The translations under genes and the position numbers were made by a program. The notes beneath the pieces were generated by a model. That model was given only the letters and a program-made list of their open reading frames with translations. It had not been told where the DNA came from and did not search any database. Positions 34,204 to 42,761 of a stretch of DNA of 64,000 bases are shown here, in pieces. Source of the stretch: Calothrix sp. NIES-4105 (GTDB taxonomy: Bacteria > Cyanobacteriota > Cyanobacteriia > Cyanobacteriales > Nostocaceae). The stretch covers positions 6,275,614-6,339,613 of the forward strand of contig NZ_AP018290.1 of assembly GCF_002368415.1 (NCBI RefSeq). The letters are read 5' to 3'. Position 1 is the stretch's first letter, and every line of letters starts with the position of its first letter.

Positions 34204-34416
34204 ATGGCAGAGTATCAAAAGATAGAGTACAAAATTGGTAAAGACGGTAAGATTACGGAGACTGTGATTAACGGTTCAGGTACTGGTTGCACCGAAAGCA
34301 CTTCTGGAATTGAAAGTGCGCTGGGAGAGGTGGAAAACCAGGAACTTTTGCCTGAGTACTACGAAGGTGAAGAACACGAGACACAGGCAGAAAACCAGTC
34401 TCTTAAACAACAGTGA
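34204..34416 (+). CDS. DUF2997 protein
   Basis: A 70-residue protein starting MAEYQKIEYKIGKDGKITET. It matches the DUF2997 pattern: YKIGKDGKITE, a Cys after GSGTG (GTGCTES), then SALGEVENQELLPEYY. In cyanobacteria the family often sits near ferredoxin and DUF1257 genes; here it precedes the GrpE-like gene. It is followed at 1 bp by the next start, so they are co-translated. The role is unknown. The ATG at 34204 avoids the upstream palindrome. Confidence 0.82.
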   Translation: MAEYQKIEYKIGKDGKITETVINGSGTGCTESTSGIESALGEVENQELLPEYYEGEEHETQAENQSLKQQ

Positions 34417-34417
34417 A

Positions 34418-35221
34418 ATGCCAATGATAGTAATTAGCTGGGATAATGTTGCTTTTTTGCTTACCGTCGGCGCCGTTATAATTAGCGGTATCGGATTGGT
34501 GTCGTTGCTAATATCGGTAAGTCATACCTCTGGCAACCAGGATGAATTATTGCTTGGTTGGATGAAGCAAGTAGGTATCTCGAATTGGAAAGGTTTACAG
34601 CAAAAATCAGGTTTGAATGACATTTCAGTATGGCAGCTACGTGATGGAGATGGGAAAAGTTTAAAGTTCGGTGAACTTGCTACTGTTGCCAAGGTTTTCT
34701 CAATACCCTTGGGAACATTACTCGATAAGTTGAATTTACCAGTTGAAAACTCAGAGCTAGAAGCGCATCGTGTTCAATGCGAGCAGTTAAAAAACCAAGC
34801 GCAGCAGTTGGAAGAAAAAGTAGATACTTTATATAAAGAAGGTTTGCGACTGCATGAAGAAATGCAACAGCAGAAAGCTGAGATGACCGAAGTATTTCGC
34901 GAATCTACATTTGCACAATTACAGTCATTATTAACTAACTACCCTAGTATCCATCAAATGGTCGGCGCCAAACCTGAGTTGCCAGCGAAAAATCTACTTT
35001 CGATGTTCGCACCTCTTGATAATTTGCTCAAGGAATGGGGTTATGAGCAAATTGGTAAAGCTTGGGAACAAGTAGTGTATGACCCTCAAGTACATCAACC
35101 TGATAGTTCAGATATTGCTGAGGGAGAACAGGTTTATATCAGGTTTGTGGGATATCAACATCAGGGGAAAATTTTATGTCCTGCTAAGGTAAGTCGGACG
35201 TTACCTGGTGGTGCGGGGTAA
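34418..35221 (+). CDS. Membrane-anchored HTH/coiled-coil GrpE-like protein
   Basis: A 267-residue protein. One N-terminal transmembrane helix (10-34) is followed by an HTH-like unit (about 52-105, SNWKGLQQKSGLNDISVWQL then KFGELATVAKVFSIPL). A coiled coil runs from 113 to 160. The C-terminal domain resembles GrpE, with LSMFAPLDNLLKEWGYEQIG and GEQVYIRFVGYQHQGKIL. GrpE exchanges nucleotide on Hsp70. The Hsp70 gene is downstream, so this is a likely dedicated exchange factor. The HTH may bind DNA or serve only as a fold. It starts 1 bp after the DUF2997 stop. Confidence 0.75.
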   Translation: MPMIVISWDNVAFLLTVGAVIISGIGLVSLLISVSHTSGNQDELLLGWMKQVGISNWKGLQQKSGLNDISVWQLRDGDGKSLKFGELATVAKVFSIPLGTLLDKLNLPVENSELEAHRVQCEQLKNQAQQLEEKVDTLYKEGLRLHEEMQQQKAEMTEVFRESTFAQLQSLLTNYPSIHQMVGAKPELPAKNLLSMFAPLDNLLKEWGYEQIGKAWEQVVYDPQVHQPDSSDIAEGEQVYIRFVGYQHQGKILCPAKVSRTLPGGAG

Positions 35222-35226
35222 TTCTT

Positions 35227-35296
35227 CTTTGTGCCCTTTGTGTCTTTGTGGTTATATATAAGAGGAATGAACCACAAAGGCACAAAGAACACGAAG
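35227..35296. repeat. AACCACAAAG-family hairpin
   Basis: Arms CTTTGTGCCCTTTGTG...TGTGGTT and the complement AACCACAAAGGCACAAAG form a hairpin around a 16-base loop. It lies between the GrpE-like and Hsp70 genes. Because an open frame runs through it, the true Hsp70 start is downstream, at 35336. Confidence 0.9.
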
Positions 35297-35335
35297 GTAA
35301 GAAAGAAAGGTAAGATTTTATGTGGTTTATTTAAG

Positions 35336-36895
35336 ATGACTACAGTAGTTATTGATTTTGGTACTAGCAATACGGTAGTTTGCACTCTTGATGTGATTAC
35401 GCAAACTCCTAGGACTTTAAAATTTGGCGATATATCAAGACGCTTTGAAATTAGGGGAGAAGCGGTAACTGTAGTCCCTTCATTAGTATTTGTTGAAGGT
35501 CAAAATCGCTTCATCTTTGGCGAAACTGTACGGGCAAAGCGTTTAGGATTTTCTCAACCCGAACGCGCGTTCCGAACTTTCAAGCGCGACTTAGCAGCAG
35601 ATTTTGTGCCACCCCCCCGTTTGTTGGATGGTAATAGTTATTCTGCGGAAGCTATTTCTGAAACGTTTCTCAAAGAAGTTTGGCGCCAAGTCTCTGAACA
35701 ACTCCAACCTACCCAAGCTATATTTACTGTACCAGTCGGCGCCTTTGAACGATACCTCGATTGGTTTCGCAGCATTGCCGATAAATTAAATATTCCAAAT
35801 TTACAAATTGTCGATGAGTCTACTGCTGCTGCACTCGGTTACGCAGTTCGTCGTCCTGGTTCATTAGTATTAGTTATTGACTTTGGTGGTGGTACGCTTG
35901 ATTTAAGTTTGGTACGAACAATCAAACCAACATCCGAACAGCAAGCAGTTAAAGCCGAAGTTATCGCAAAGTCCGATGCATTCGTTGGTGGTGTTGACGT
36001 AGATAACTGGATTGTTGAACATTATCTCCAAAAAACAGGCGCCTCGCGCTCTACAGTTGGGGAAATTGGGTATATGAACCTGTTGGAACTTGCCGAAAGT
36101 TTAAAAATTAGACTTTCCACAACTGAGGAAGCAAAAGAATCTTGGTTTGACGATGAAAACTTCATGTCCCACGAATTACAGTTAAACCGAGACGGTTTAG
36201 CAGAAATATTAGAAAATCAGCAGCTATTAGAACAATTACGTCAAGCGATAGATGAAGTTTTAGCGATAGCTTTATCTAAAGGAATTAGCAAAACCAATAT
36301 TGAACAAGTTTTACTTGTAGGTGGTACCTGTCAAATACCTGCAGTCCAGCAACTAGTTATATCCTACTTTGGTAAACAAAAAGTTAAGTTAGACAAACCC
36401 TTTGAAGCAGTAGCACATGGCGCCCTAGCATTAAGCGAAATGGCAGAAGTCGATGATTACCTACGTCACAGCTACGCAATTCGACTTTGGGAACCTCACA
36501 GCAAAAGCTACTCATATTATACCTTGATAGAAAAAGGTGCCAAATATCCAGGCGCCAAATCAGAGCCATTAACTCTACAAGTAGCAAGTGACGGACAGCG
36601 CGAAATACGTTTAGATATAGGGGAAGTAGCAGAAGTTTCTCAAGCAGAAGTTACATACGACGCATCCGGTAGAATGACCAGCAGTAACCTAGTTAAACAA
36701 GACACTTACCGTTCCCTAGAAACCCACTATGAACAAGTATGTGTAGCCCACCTCCAACCACCCGGAGAAACAGGAATAGACAGAATACAAGCTCAATTTG
36801 AAGTCAACGAACAGCGAGTATTAATTGTAACCGTAAAAGATTTATTAACAGGAAAAATGCTCGTTGAAAAAGGCGCCATTGCCAAATTAAAGTAA
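35336..36895 (+). CDS. Hsp70-family ATPase (DnaK-like)
   Basis: A 519-residue actin-fold ATPase. The phosphate-1 motif is VVIDFGTSNTVV, phosphate-2 is VIDFGGGTLDLSLV, and the adenosine motif is LVGGTCQIPAV. It lacks the usual DnaK C-terminal lid length. The C-terminal part (about 400-519) is shorter and beta-rich (SYAIRLWEPHSKSY, TLIEKGAKYPGAK). The ATG at 35336 is chosen because the upstream frame runs through the AACCACAAAG hairpin. It follows the GrpE-like gene, so the two likely form a dedicated system. The substrate is unknown. Confidence 0.9.
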   Translation: MTTVVIDFGTSNTVVCTLDVITQTPRTLKFGDISRRFEIRGEAVTVVPSLVFVEGQNRFIFGETVRAKRLGFSQPERAFRTFKRDLAADFVPPPRLLDGNSYSAEAISETFLKEVWRQVSEQLQPTQAIFTVPVGAFERYLDWFRSIADKLNIPNLQIVDESTAAALGYAVRRPGSLVLVIDFGGGTLDLSLVRTIKPTSEQQAVKAEVIAKSDAFVGGVDVDNWIVEHYLQKTGASRSTVGEIGYMNLLELAESLKIRLSTTEEAKESWFDDENFMSHELQLNRDGLAEILENQQLLEQLRQAIDEVLAIALSKGISKTNIEQVLLVGGTCQIPAVQQLVISYFGKQKVKLDKPFEAVAHGALALSEMAEVDDYLRHSYAIRLWEPHSKSYSYYTLIEKGAKYPGAKSEPLTLQVASDGQREIRLDIGEVAEVSQAEVTYDASGRMTSSNLVKQDTYRSLETHYEQVCVAHLQPPGETGIDRIQAQFEVNEQRVLIVTVKDLLTGKMLVEKGAIAKLK

Positions 36896-36900
36896 TCTTG

Positions 36901-37746
36901 TGTCTTGTGGAACAGGCATCCCTGCCTGTTGCGCGCTCCAAAGATTACTTACTGCGTCACGAAGCTCTACATGCTGTACTGTTAGGCATTTGCGACTCGC
37001 TAATTCAAAACCCGCAGAAGTACGATTATGTACCTTATCTAGCCACAGTTGAAGCTGATGAGCAAATAATTGCCGTAGCAATACGTACACCAGCACGTCC
37101 ATTGTTACTTTCGCAATCTCAAAATTTATCAGCAATGAATTTAATAGCCCAAAATTTAATTGAATATTTACGTAGTTATCAACAATTGTTAACAGGTGTA
37201 AACGCACCTGTTGCAGAATCACACGCTTTTGCTTCATCTTGGGCATCAATAACTTCCTAATCATATAAATTAAAAATGGCAATGCGCGCGTTTCAACTCG
37301 AAAAAGTGCAGCAACCTCCCCAACCACCAGAATATTTTAGAGTTGCGACAGAGAAAGATAAAGAACTCCTCAAACAGTGGCAAGTCGCATTTTAACTTGA
37401 AGCGCTTGGCGCCGTTTCCGGTGATGCTGAAAGTTGGGTAAATAATTTTTTGCTAAACCAAACCGCTTTCGTATGGGAAGATGAAGTACCTGTTTCACTC
37501 GCTTGCCGAACCAGAGTTACACCCAATGGTGTGGGTATAAGTATAGTTTACACACCGGAACAATATCGTCGAAAAGGTTATGCGAGCGCTTGTGTAGCAG
37601 CTTTAAGTGAGCATTTTATAAATCAAGGATATAAGTACTGCTTTTTATTTACCGATTTGGCAAATCCAACTTCTAACCATATTTATCAAGCTATTGGCTA
37701 TCAACCAGCAGGTGATTGTCAAGAGTATTCTTTTGTAGAAAGTTAG
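36901..37746 (+). pseudogene. GNAT acetyltransferase pseudogene
   Basis: One reading frame carries the full body of a GNAT-family N-acetyltransferase, but with two in-frame TAA stops at 37258-37260 and near 37393-37395. Segments on both sides are clearly homologous in character (LLRHEALHAVLLGICDSL, MAMRAFQLEKVQQPP and VYTPEQYRRKGYASACVAAL with the acetyl-CoA loop). The N terminus is also replaced by an interspersed palindrome (36911-36930). It follows the Hsp70 gene directly. I consider it dead. Confidence 0.85.
36911..36930. repeat. Perfect palindrome AACAGGCA / TGCCTGTT
   Basis: A stem of 8 bp with a 4-base loop lies 15 bp after the Hsp70 stop and inside the truncated start of the GNAT pseudogene. 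It may be the insertion that removed the N terminus or a terminator stem. Confidence 0.85.
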
Positions 37747-37748
37747 CA

Positions 37749-37776
37749 GTAGAGACGTGATTAATCACGTCTTTAC
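37749..37776. repeat. GTAGAGAC-family palindrome with GTGATTAATCAC centre
   Basis: GTAGAGACGTGATT pairs with AATCACGTCTTTAC with one G-T position. It lies between the GNAT pseudogene stop and the convergent dehydrogenase gene. Confidence 0.9.
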
Positions 37777-37799
37777 AGGAGTTATAAGTTATACAACAT

Positions 37800-38666
37800 T
37801 TAAAACCCTTGTTTCAGAAAGCTGTAGATAGCTGAAAAATCTTTTTCACCTAACCCTTGCTGCATTGCCAAACGGTATAATTCTTTAACATTACTTGTAA
37901 CTGGTACTGCTACACCTGAGTCATGTGCTGCGATTGACACCATATGTAAATCTTTCTGCATCCACTGTAGAGGAAATTCAGCTTCATAATTATCTTGTTC
38001 AAGCATTTCTTTTTTTGTTGATAAAAAGGGTGCAGCAACAGCCCCTCCCAATAAAACATTAAGTAACATTTCTTGTGAAATGCCCAAAGCTTCCCCTAAC
38101 GTTACAGCTTCGGCAAATGCTGCCATTGTTGTACCCAGTAATAAGTTGTTCGCTAGCTTCAAAGAAGTTCCCATCCCATGTTCTCCAACGTGAATAAACC
38201 TACTTCCCATCGCTTCAAATAAAGGTTCGCAAGTTTTCACGTCGGTTGCATCTCCTCCTACCATAAATACTAATTGTGCTTTTTCAGCTTGGTTTTTAGA
38301 ACCAGCTACAGGAGCATCTAAAAATCTAACTTGCTTGTCTTGAGCAAGCATTGCCATTTGTCGTGAGAATGAGGGATTAACTGTGCTGCAATCTACCCAT
38401 AAAGAATTTGGCGCCAGGTTATCCAAGAAACCATGCTCTCCAAGTGCTGCGTTCATAATGGCTTCTGGGTTTGCCAACATGGTAAAAATAATGTCAACTT
38501 GTTTAGCTACAACTTCAGGAGTATCTGCCCATAAAGCTCCATTGTTGATTAGAGAAGTAGCTTTATCTTGGGTACGATTGAATATTATTACTTCATAGTC
38601 ATGCTTTTGTAGGTTAGCCGCCATCCGACTTCCCATAATTCCTAGACCAATAAAACCAACTTTCAT
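37800..38666 (-). CDS. Beta-hydroxyacid dehydrogenase (3-hydroxyisobutyrate dehydrogenase / GLYR family)
   Basis: A 288-residue protein. The NAD(P)-binding motif GFIGLGIMGSRMAAN is at the N terminus, the substrate loop DAPVAGSKNQAE lies at about 120-131, and the catalytic Lys is in KLANNLLLG. Such enzymes oxidise beta-hydroxyacids or reduce glyoxylate/succinic semialdehyde. I chose the ATG at 38666 over an upstream start at 38693. It is not followed by related genes. The substrate is unknown. A Crp-like regulator sits 78 bp upstream on the same strand. Confidence 0.9.
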   Translation of the reverse strand: MKVGFIGLGIMGSRMAANLQKHDYEVIIFNRTQDKATSLINNGALWADTPEVVAKQVDIIFTMLANPEAIMNAALGEHGFLDNLAPNSLWVDCSTVNPSFSRQMAMLAQDKQVRFLDAPVAGSKNQAEKAQLVFMVGGDATDVKTCEPLFEAMGSRFIHVGEHGMGTSLKLANNLLLGTTMAAFAEAVTLGEALGISQEMLLNVLLGGAVAAPFLSTKKEMLEQDNYEAEFPLQWMQKDLHMVSIAAHDSGVAVPVTSNVKELYRLAMQQGLGEKDFSAIYSFLKQGF

Positions 38667-38744
38667 ACGTATCTCTAGTGCGTTTGAATACAATTTACCA
38701 GTGTAGATAATAAAGACGCATTAACAAATGATAAGAAAAAGGTT

Positions 38745-39338
38745 TTACGTTGTACGCTTTAGCCGAGACAGCGATACTTCTGTGATTCCCAAGTAGGAAG
38801 CAATATGATATTGAGGTACTCGTTTAACTAAATCAGGATACTGTTCCAAAAAATCAAGATACCGTTCCTTTGCTTGTTGCTGTAGCAAGCTTCTAGATCG
38901 TAACTCCTTTCTATTAAGTAACCACTCTGCTAATTTTCGCCCTAGTCTGTCAAATATTGGGTGTCGGTCAAATAAAGCTACAAAGTCATTAAACTTTGCT
39001 GCTAAAAGTATCGTTGGCTCTAAAGCCTGAACGCCATATAAAATAGGTAAGTCAAGATTATAAGCCGCGAGCGAGCCGGCGAAAGTATTTTCAACAATAA
39101 ATGCTTTGTTTGATTCTATGCAATCGTCTGTAATGTAGTAGAAACGAAGTAGTCCACTACAAACGAAGTATAGTTTGTGTACTTTTGCTCCAGGTAGAAG
39201 AATATATTCTTGTTTCTGAGCAGTTTTAACTTCAAAAATTGATGCAAGTAAGTTCCACTCTTGTTCTGCTAAATCAACCCATTTAGCTATGGCTGTTTGC
39301 ATTTGCTGATGTGGAGTGAATTTTTCTGCTGTATTCAT
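38745..39338 (-). CDS. Crp/Fnr-family transcription regulator
   Basis: A 197-residue protein. A cyclic-nucleotide-type beta barrel occupies about 30-140 (EYILLPGAKVHKLYFVCSG). The C-terminal HTH is the segment YHIASYLGITEVSLSRLKR. There is no cysteine set for an FNR-type cluster, so any effector is unknown. It may control the adjacent dehydrogenase, because they share a strand and are close. The sequence is shorter than CRP (about 210). Confidence 0.88.
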   Translation of the reverse strand: MNTAEKFTPHQQMQTAIAKWVDLAEQEWNLLASIFEVKTAQKQEYILLPGAKVHKLYFVCSGLLRFYYITDDCIESNKAFIVENTFAGSLAAYNLDLPILYGVQALEPTILLAAKFNDFVALFDRHPIFDRLGRKLAEWLLNRKELRSRSLLQQQAKERYLDFLEQYPDLVKRVPQYHIASYLGITEVSLSRLKRTT

Positions 39339-39351
39339 ATAATATTTACGA

Positions 39352-39477
39352 TGTAGGTTGGCTTCGCTTCAGCGTAACCCAACAATGACTAGGTTTTTAG
39401 TTGGGTTTTCATAAGCGATAACTACCAGTAAAGGGAAAACTACGTTTACGTTAACACTCCGTTTCACCCAACCTACA
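39352..39477. repeat. GTTGGGTT / AACCCAACCTAC composite repeat
   Basis: A 126-bp element with GTAGGTTGG at the left, an internal TTGGGTTTTCATAAGCG shared with 6490, and ACCCAACCTAC at the right. It lies in the divergent spacer between the Crp-like gene and the FAD oxidoreductase. Confidence 0.8.
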
Positions 39478-39506
39478 ATAATTGAATTATCTAAGTATAA
39501 ATCAAA

Positions 39507-41294
39507 ATGAATAATCAAATATATACAACAGATGTATTAGTTGTTGGTGGTGGAACAGGGGGAACTGCAGCAGCTATTACTGCTGCAAGACTCGGCGCCA
39601 AAGTAATTTTAGTGAGTGAATTTGCGACTTTGGGAGGAATGTTGACTAGTGCGGGAGTTACGGCGCCTGATGGTAACGAACTTGAAGCATTTCAAACAGG
39701 TTTATGGGGTGAGTTTTTACGCGAGTTGCGCTCAAAACAGCCAGGGGGATTAGATAATAGTTGGGTTAGTTTTTTTAGTTATGAACCGCGTATAGGTGCC
39801 CAAATATTTGCTGACTGGGTAAACGCATTACCAAATTTACAGTGGATTTCTGGATATATACCGTTCGAGGTGTTGCGTCAAGGTAATTGTGTTACAGGTG
39901 TAAAATTTGCTTCATTTACTGTCCATGCCAAGATAACTATCGATGGGACTGAACTCGGTGATTTATTAGCTTTGGGAGAAATACCGCATCGATGGGGTTG
40001 GGAACTTCAATCAGAGTTTGGTGAAAAAAGTGCGCCTGTTGAATATAATTCTCTCACTGCAAAATATCCTGTACAGGCACCGACTTGGGTAGTAGTTATG
40101 CAGGATTTTGGTGACTATGATGCTCCTGTTATTCCAAAAGCACCGAATTACGATGAATCACTATTTATTGGTGCTTGGGATAATTATGGTACAGAAAAAT
40201 TCATGAATTACGGGCGCCTACCAGGAAATCGATTTATGATGAACTGGCCGAAACTCGGTAATGATTGGGGTGAAAATCTTGGTAGATTAGTTGAGTCTGA
40301 AGCAAAACGTCAAGAAGTTCTACAGGAATCTTTCTGGCACAGTCAAAATTTCGCCCATTTTATTCAATCACAACTTGGGTACCGTTACGGTTTGGCGCCA
40401 AACGTCTTTCCCCAACAACGTAGAGACGTTACATGTAACGTCTCTACAAGTTTCGCATTACATCCTTACTATCGTGAAAGTCGGCGTTTAATAGGTATAA
40501 CAACGGTATGCGAACAAGATATTTTACCTGTACCAGGTGGTAACGCAGCACCGTTGCATGAAGATGCAATTGCTATAGGTAACTACGCTAATGACCATCA
40601 TTATCCCGGTATTGAATTTCCTTTACAACCTAAATCGATTCGTTGGGGTGGACGTTGGACAGGAACACCTTTTACTATTCCTTATCGTTCTTTAGTCAGT
40701 CCTGATATAGATGGTTTTTTTGCCTGCGAAAAAAATATTTCAGTATCGCATATCGCTTCGGGCGCCACTCGGCTTCAACCTGTTGTCATGAACATTGGGC
40801 AAGCCGTAGGTATGGCAGCAAGTCTATGTATTGAAAATAATGTATCGCCTCAGTATTTATCTGTAAAAAAATTGCAAGCTGCCTTAATCGAAAATTCACA
40901 TTTACCTGTTACAATCGTCCCATTCTTTAACCTAACTCTTGACCATCCCGAATGGTTAAAATGGCAAAAATATTATATAGCTAACCATGCAGCTTACCCA
41001 ATCAGCGGTACCTGCCCTGATGAAAACAATCAGTATTTAGACAAACATAAAAATTCAGTAAAGCTACTTAATAAGTTTCCTTATATTGGAACTTTTCATT
41101 ATTATAATCAGCAAGATTACGGATTCACAGTTACAACACCATCTCAATACAATGGACAAACTTGGCAGCTTGTAACTTTGCACCCACATATCGATTCAAT
41201 ATTTAAGAACCTTGTATCTGGTCAGTTACTTCAGGTTTGGGGTCGTTATAATCCAGCAGGCAATTGGTTATTAATAGAACATGTAGAAAAGTAA
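39507..41294 (+). CDS. FAD-dependent oxidoreductase
   Basis: A 595-residue protein. The FAD-binding Rossmann motif is VLVVGGGTGGTAAAI at 10-24. Later conserved-looking segments are RWGGRWTGTPFTIPYRSL and FFACEKNISVSHIASGATRLQP. The last 70 residues (YIGTFHYYNQQDYGFTVTT onward) look like an added small domain. A 28-bp palindrome of the GTAGAGAC family lies in frame in codons 305-314 (R-R-D-V-T-C-N-V-S-T) without breaking the reading frame. The substrate is unknown. It is upstream of patX by 104 bp on the same strand. Confidence 0.88.
   Translation: MNNQIYTTDVLVVGGGTGGTAAAITAARLGAKVILVSEFATLGGMLTSAGVTAPDGNELEAFQTGLWGEFLRELRSKQPGGLDNSWVSFFSYEPRIGAQIFADWVNALPNLQWISGYIPFEVLRQGNCVTGVKFASFTVHAKITIDGTELGDLLALGEIPHRWGWELQSEFGEKSAPVEYNSLTAKYPVQAPTWVVVMQDFGDYDAPVIPKAPNYDESLFIGAWDNYGTEKFMNYGRLPGNRFMMNWPKLGNDWGENLGRLVESEAKRQEVLQESFWHSQNFAHFIQSQLGYRYGLAPNVFPQQRRDVTCNVSTSFALHPYYRESRRLIGITTVCEQDILPVPGGNAAPLHEDAIAIGNYANDHHYPGIEFPLQPKSIRWGGRWTGTPFTIPYRSLVSPDIDGFFACEKNISVSHIASGATRLQPVVMNIGQAVGMAASLCIENNVSPQYLSVKKLQAALIENSHLPVTIVPFFNLTLDHPEWLKWQKYYIANHAAYPISGTCPDENNQYLDKHKNSVKLLNKFPYIGTFHYYNQQDYGFTVTTPSQYNGQTWQLVTLHPHIDSIFKNLVSGQLLQVWGRYNPAGNWLLIEHVEK
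40420..40447. repeat. GTAGAGAC-family palindrome inside the oxidoreductase gene
   Basis: A perfect inverted repeat GTAGAGACGTTACA / TGTAACGTCTCTAC is placed between codons 304 and 315. The host gene stays open, so the net insertion must be a multiple of 3. Confidence 0.95.
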
Positions 41295-41336
41295 GCATAT
41301 CTTTATTGAGTAAAAAACAATACTTTTTTTGAATCA

Positions 41337-41367
41337 TCCGGATGCACTAAAGAAAACTAAGTACTAG
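41337..41367 (+). promoter_or_regulatory. DIF1-like TCCGGA motif upstream of patX
   Basis: TCCGGA at 41337-41342 lies 57 bp before the patX ATG. Downstream TAAGTA (41358) or TACTAG (41362) could serve as -10, giving a spacing of 15 or 19 bp. The TCCGGA (DIF1) element at about -35 is known from heterocyst-related, HetR-dependent promoters in Anabaena, including those of NsiR1. The match to the core is exact, but the transcription start is not known here. Confidence 0.65.
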
Positions 41368-41398
41368 TGGATGGAGAGTTCTAAAATAAACATCTGCT

Positions 41399-41623
41399 AT
41401 GCGTACAGTCATTTCACTTTTGGTAACGACGTTCTTCTTCGGTTCCCTAGCACTAGAGCGTCAAAATAATTTGCGCTCTGAGTTTTCTGCTCAAGTCACG
41501 ATCGCATCAAAAACCTTATCCAAAGCCACACCTCCTAAGCGACCAAGACAACCCCTCCCTCATCGCGGTAGCGGGCGCCGAAGCTTTACAGAATACTTTG
41601 TCAACCCATCTCCTGCCGTCTAA
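41399..41623 (+). CDS. patX: PatX, RGSGR-containing peptide precursor
   Basis: A 74-residue protein with an N-terminal hydrophobic signal (MRTVISLLVTTFFFGSLALE) and a proline-rich tail carrying HRGSGR (RGSGR at 56-60), preceded by KRPRQPLP. PatX proteins of heterocystous cyanobacteria have just this layout. Like PatS, the RGSGR pentapeptide can suppress heterocyst formation by acting on HetR. A TCCGGA motif lies upstream, and a GGAG ribosome-binding site lies about 25 bp before the ATG. The family call rests on this layout. Release and action in this strain are inference. Confidence 0.88.
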   Translation: MRTVISLLVTTFFFGSLALERQNNLRSEFSAQVTIASKTLSKATPPKRPRQPLPHRGSGRRSFTEYFVNPSPAV

Positions 41624-42761
41624 TATACAATTGCTTGTACTGTTAATTAAGTATTTTGCTGTAGCATTAGATGCTAGACTAAAATAGATAACGTGTTATT
41701 ATTGACACTCCTTGTATTAATTTCCGTCAAATAATAGTATAAATAATACATACGTTACTTACGCAATAGCTCGATATACTTATTCTGAGCAGCGTGTAAT
41801 TTGTGAGTATGAGTGTAGTATTATGTGGGCTACTTGGCAGTGACACCAACTGAAGCGCGCGTTCAAAGCAAGTATATTCACACTACAACACAAACCGAGT
41901 TAATGAGTTGCATTGATACCGCTACAAAGTTCTTCACATCAAAACATTTAGATTTTTAGGGATACATTTATTAGATTACTAGCACTCCATGTCATTAATT
42001 TTGGCAGGTTGGCTGGCAACGGATACAACGGATTTAACGGATGAGTTATTCGTCAAACATATAGATTTTGTTATTTAAAATTACTTATCCGTTACATCCC
42101 TTCGGGTTCGGCACTTTGCTTATGCCGGGAAACCCGTCCACCGCAAGTGCCTCACCGCTCTTCATCCGTTGCTAATATTTCTACACCCCAAAACTTATGA
42201 CACAGATTACTAGCGCTCCCCACCAAAATTAATAGCTGGGGAGCGATAGTACTCTATGCCATTCATTGTGCTAGTATAAAAAACAACTTACAGCGTTGGC
42301 ATCTCGCCTGACCGTGGCACAGTTTATGATCAGTTGAGTACGTAGTTGTTGCTCTAGCCCTCTCTATATATTTGGTTTGCGCTCTTTGCGCTACTACGTA
42401 CTTAATAAATATATTTTATTGCCTTGATATGGTAATCAAGCGTGTAACATGATATTATCAAGTTATATGCTTGATTTGTTATAATTAAAACAAATAGGAC
42501 GTATTTTTATGTAGACAAACAATTAAAGTTTGTATATTTTTTTATAAAAATGCAGCAAAATTACACAAAATAAAGAAAATATAATTTTTTTTAAGTTATG
42601 TTAACTTATGTGTTTGTTCTAGTTTTAGTAATACTGTCTTAGGTCTTGGGCGCCGTGATGCTCTTTTAGATAGAGAGCGATGGGTGCTTACAACTGTTAT
42701 AGTTACACCATTGCCGTTTGCTTAGTGAAAAAATATACGCTCAGGAGCGTTCTTTACGATT
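41624..42761. other. Long gene-free region (1.1 kb) with two repeat elements
   Basis: Between patX and the NYN gene I see no convincing gene. At 42016-42172 a segment is bounded by GCAACGGAT / ATCCGTTGC and contains further AACGGAT units, a MITE-like repeat. At 42209-42250 a hairpin GCTCCCCA / TGGGGAGC occurs with no T run. One GGCGCC is near 42649. A small RNA could hide here, but nothing is sure. Confidence 0.6.
42016..42172. repeat. Repeat element bounded by GCAACGGAT / ATCCGTTGC
   Basis: A 157-bp segment with 9-bp terminal inverted repeats and several internal AACGGAT/ATCCGTT copies. It also contains GCCGGGAAACCCGTCC. No open frame is seen. It fits a small non-autonomous element. Confidence 0.65.

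Noticed and set aside
35231-35335. Longer N terminus for the Hsp70
   Set aside because: The extra codons translate the AACCACAAAG hairpin. The ATG at 35336 is directly followed by the ATPase motif.
36887-37327. Minus-strand frame of 146 codons
   Set aside because: It is antisense to the GNAT pseudogene, whose homology is clear, and has no recognisable motif.
36901-37746. Recoded TAA codons in the GNAT gene
   Set aside because: All other genes use TAA as a normal stop, and the N terminus is also lost, so a pseudogene is simpler.
42105-42165. tRNA-like GGGTTCGGC...GCCGGGAAACCC
   Set aside because: No cloverleaf or anticodon arm can be drawn; the piece belongs to the GCAACGGAT-bounded repeat.
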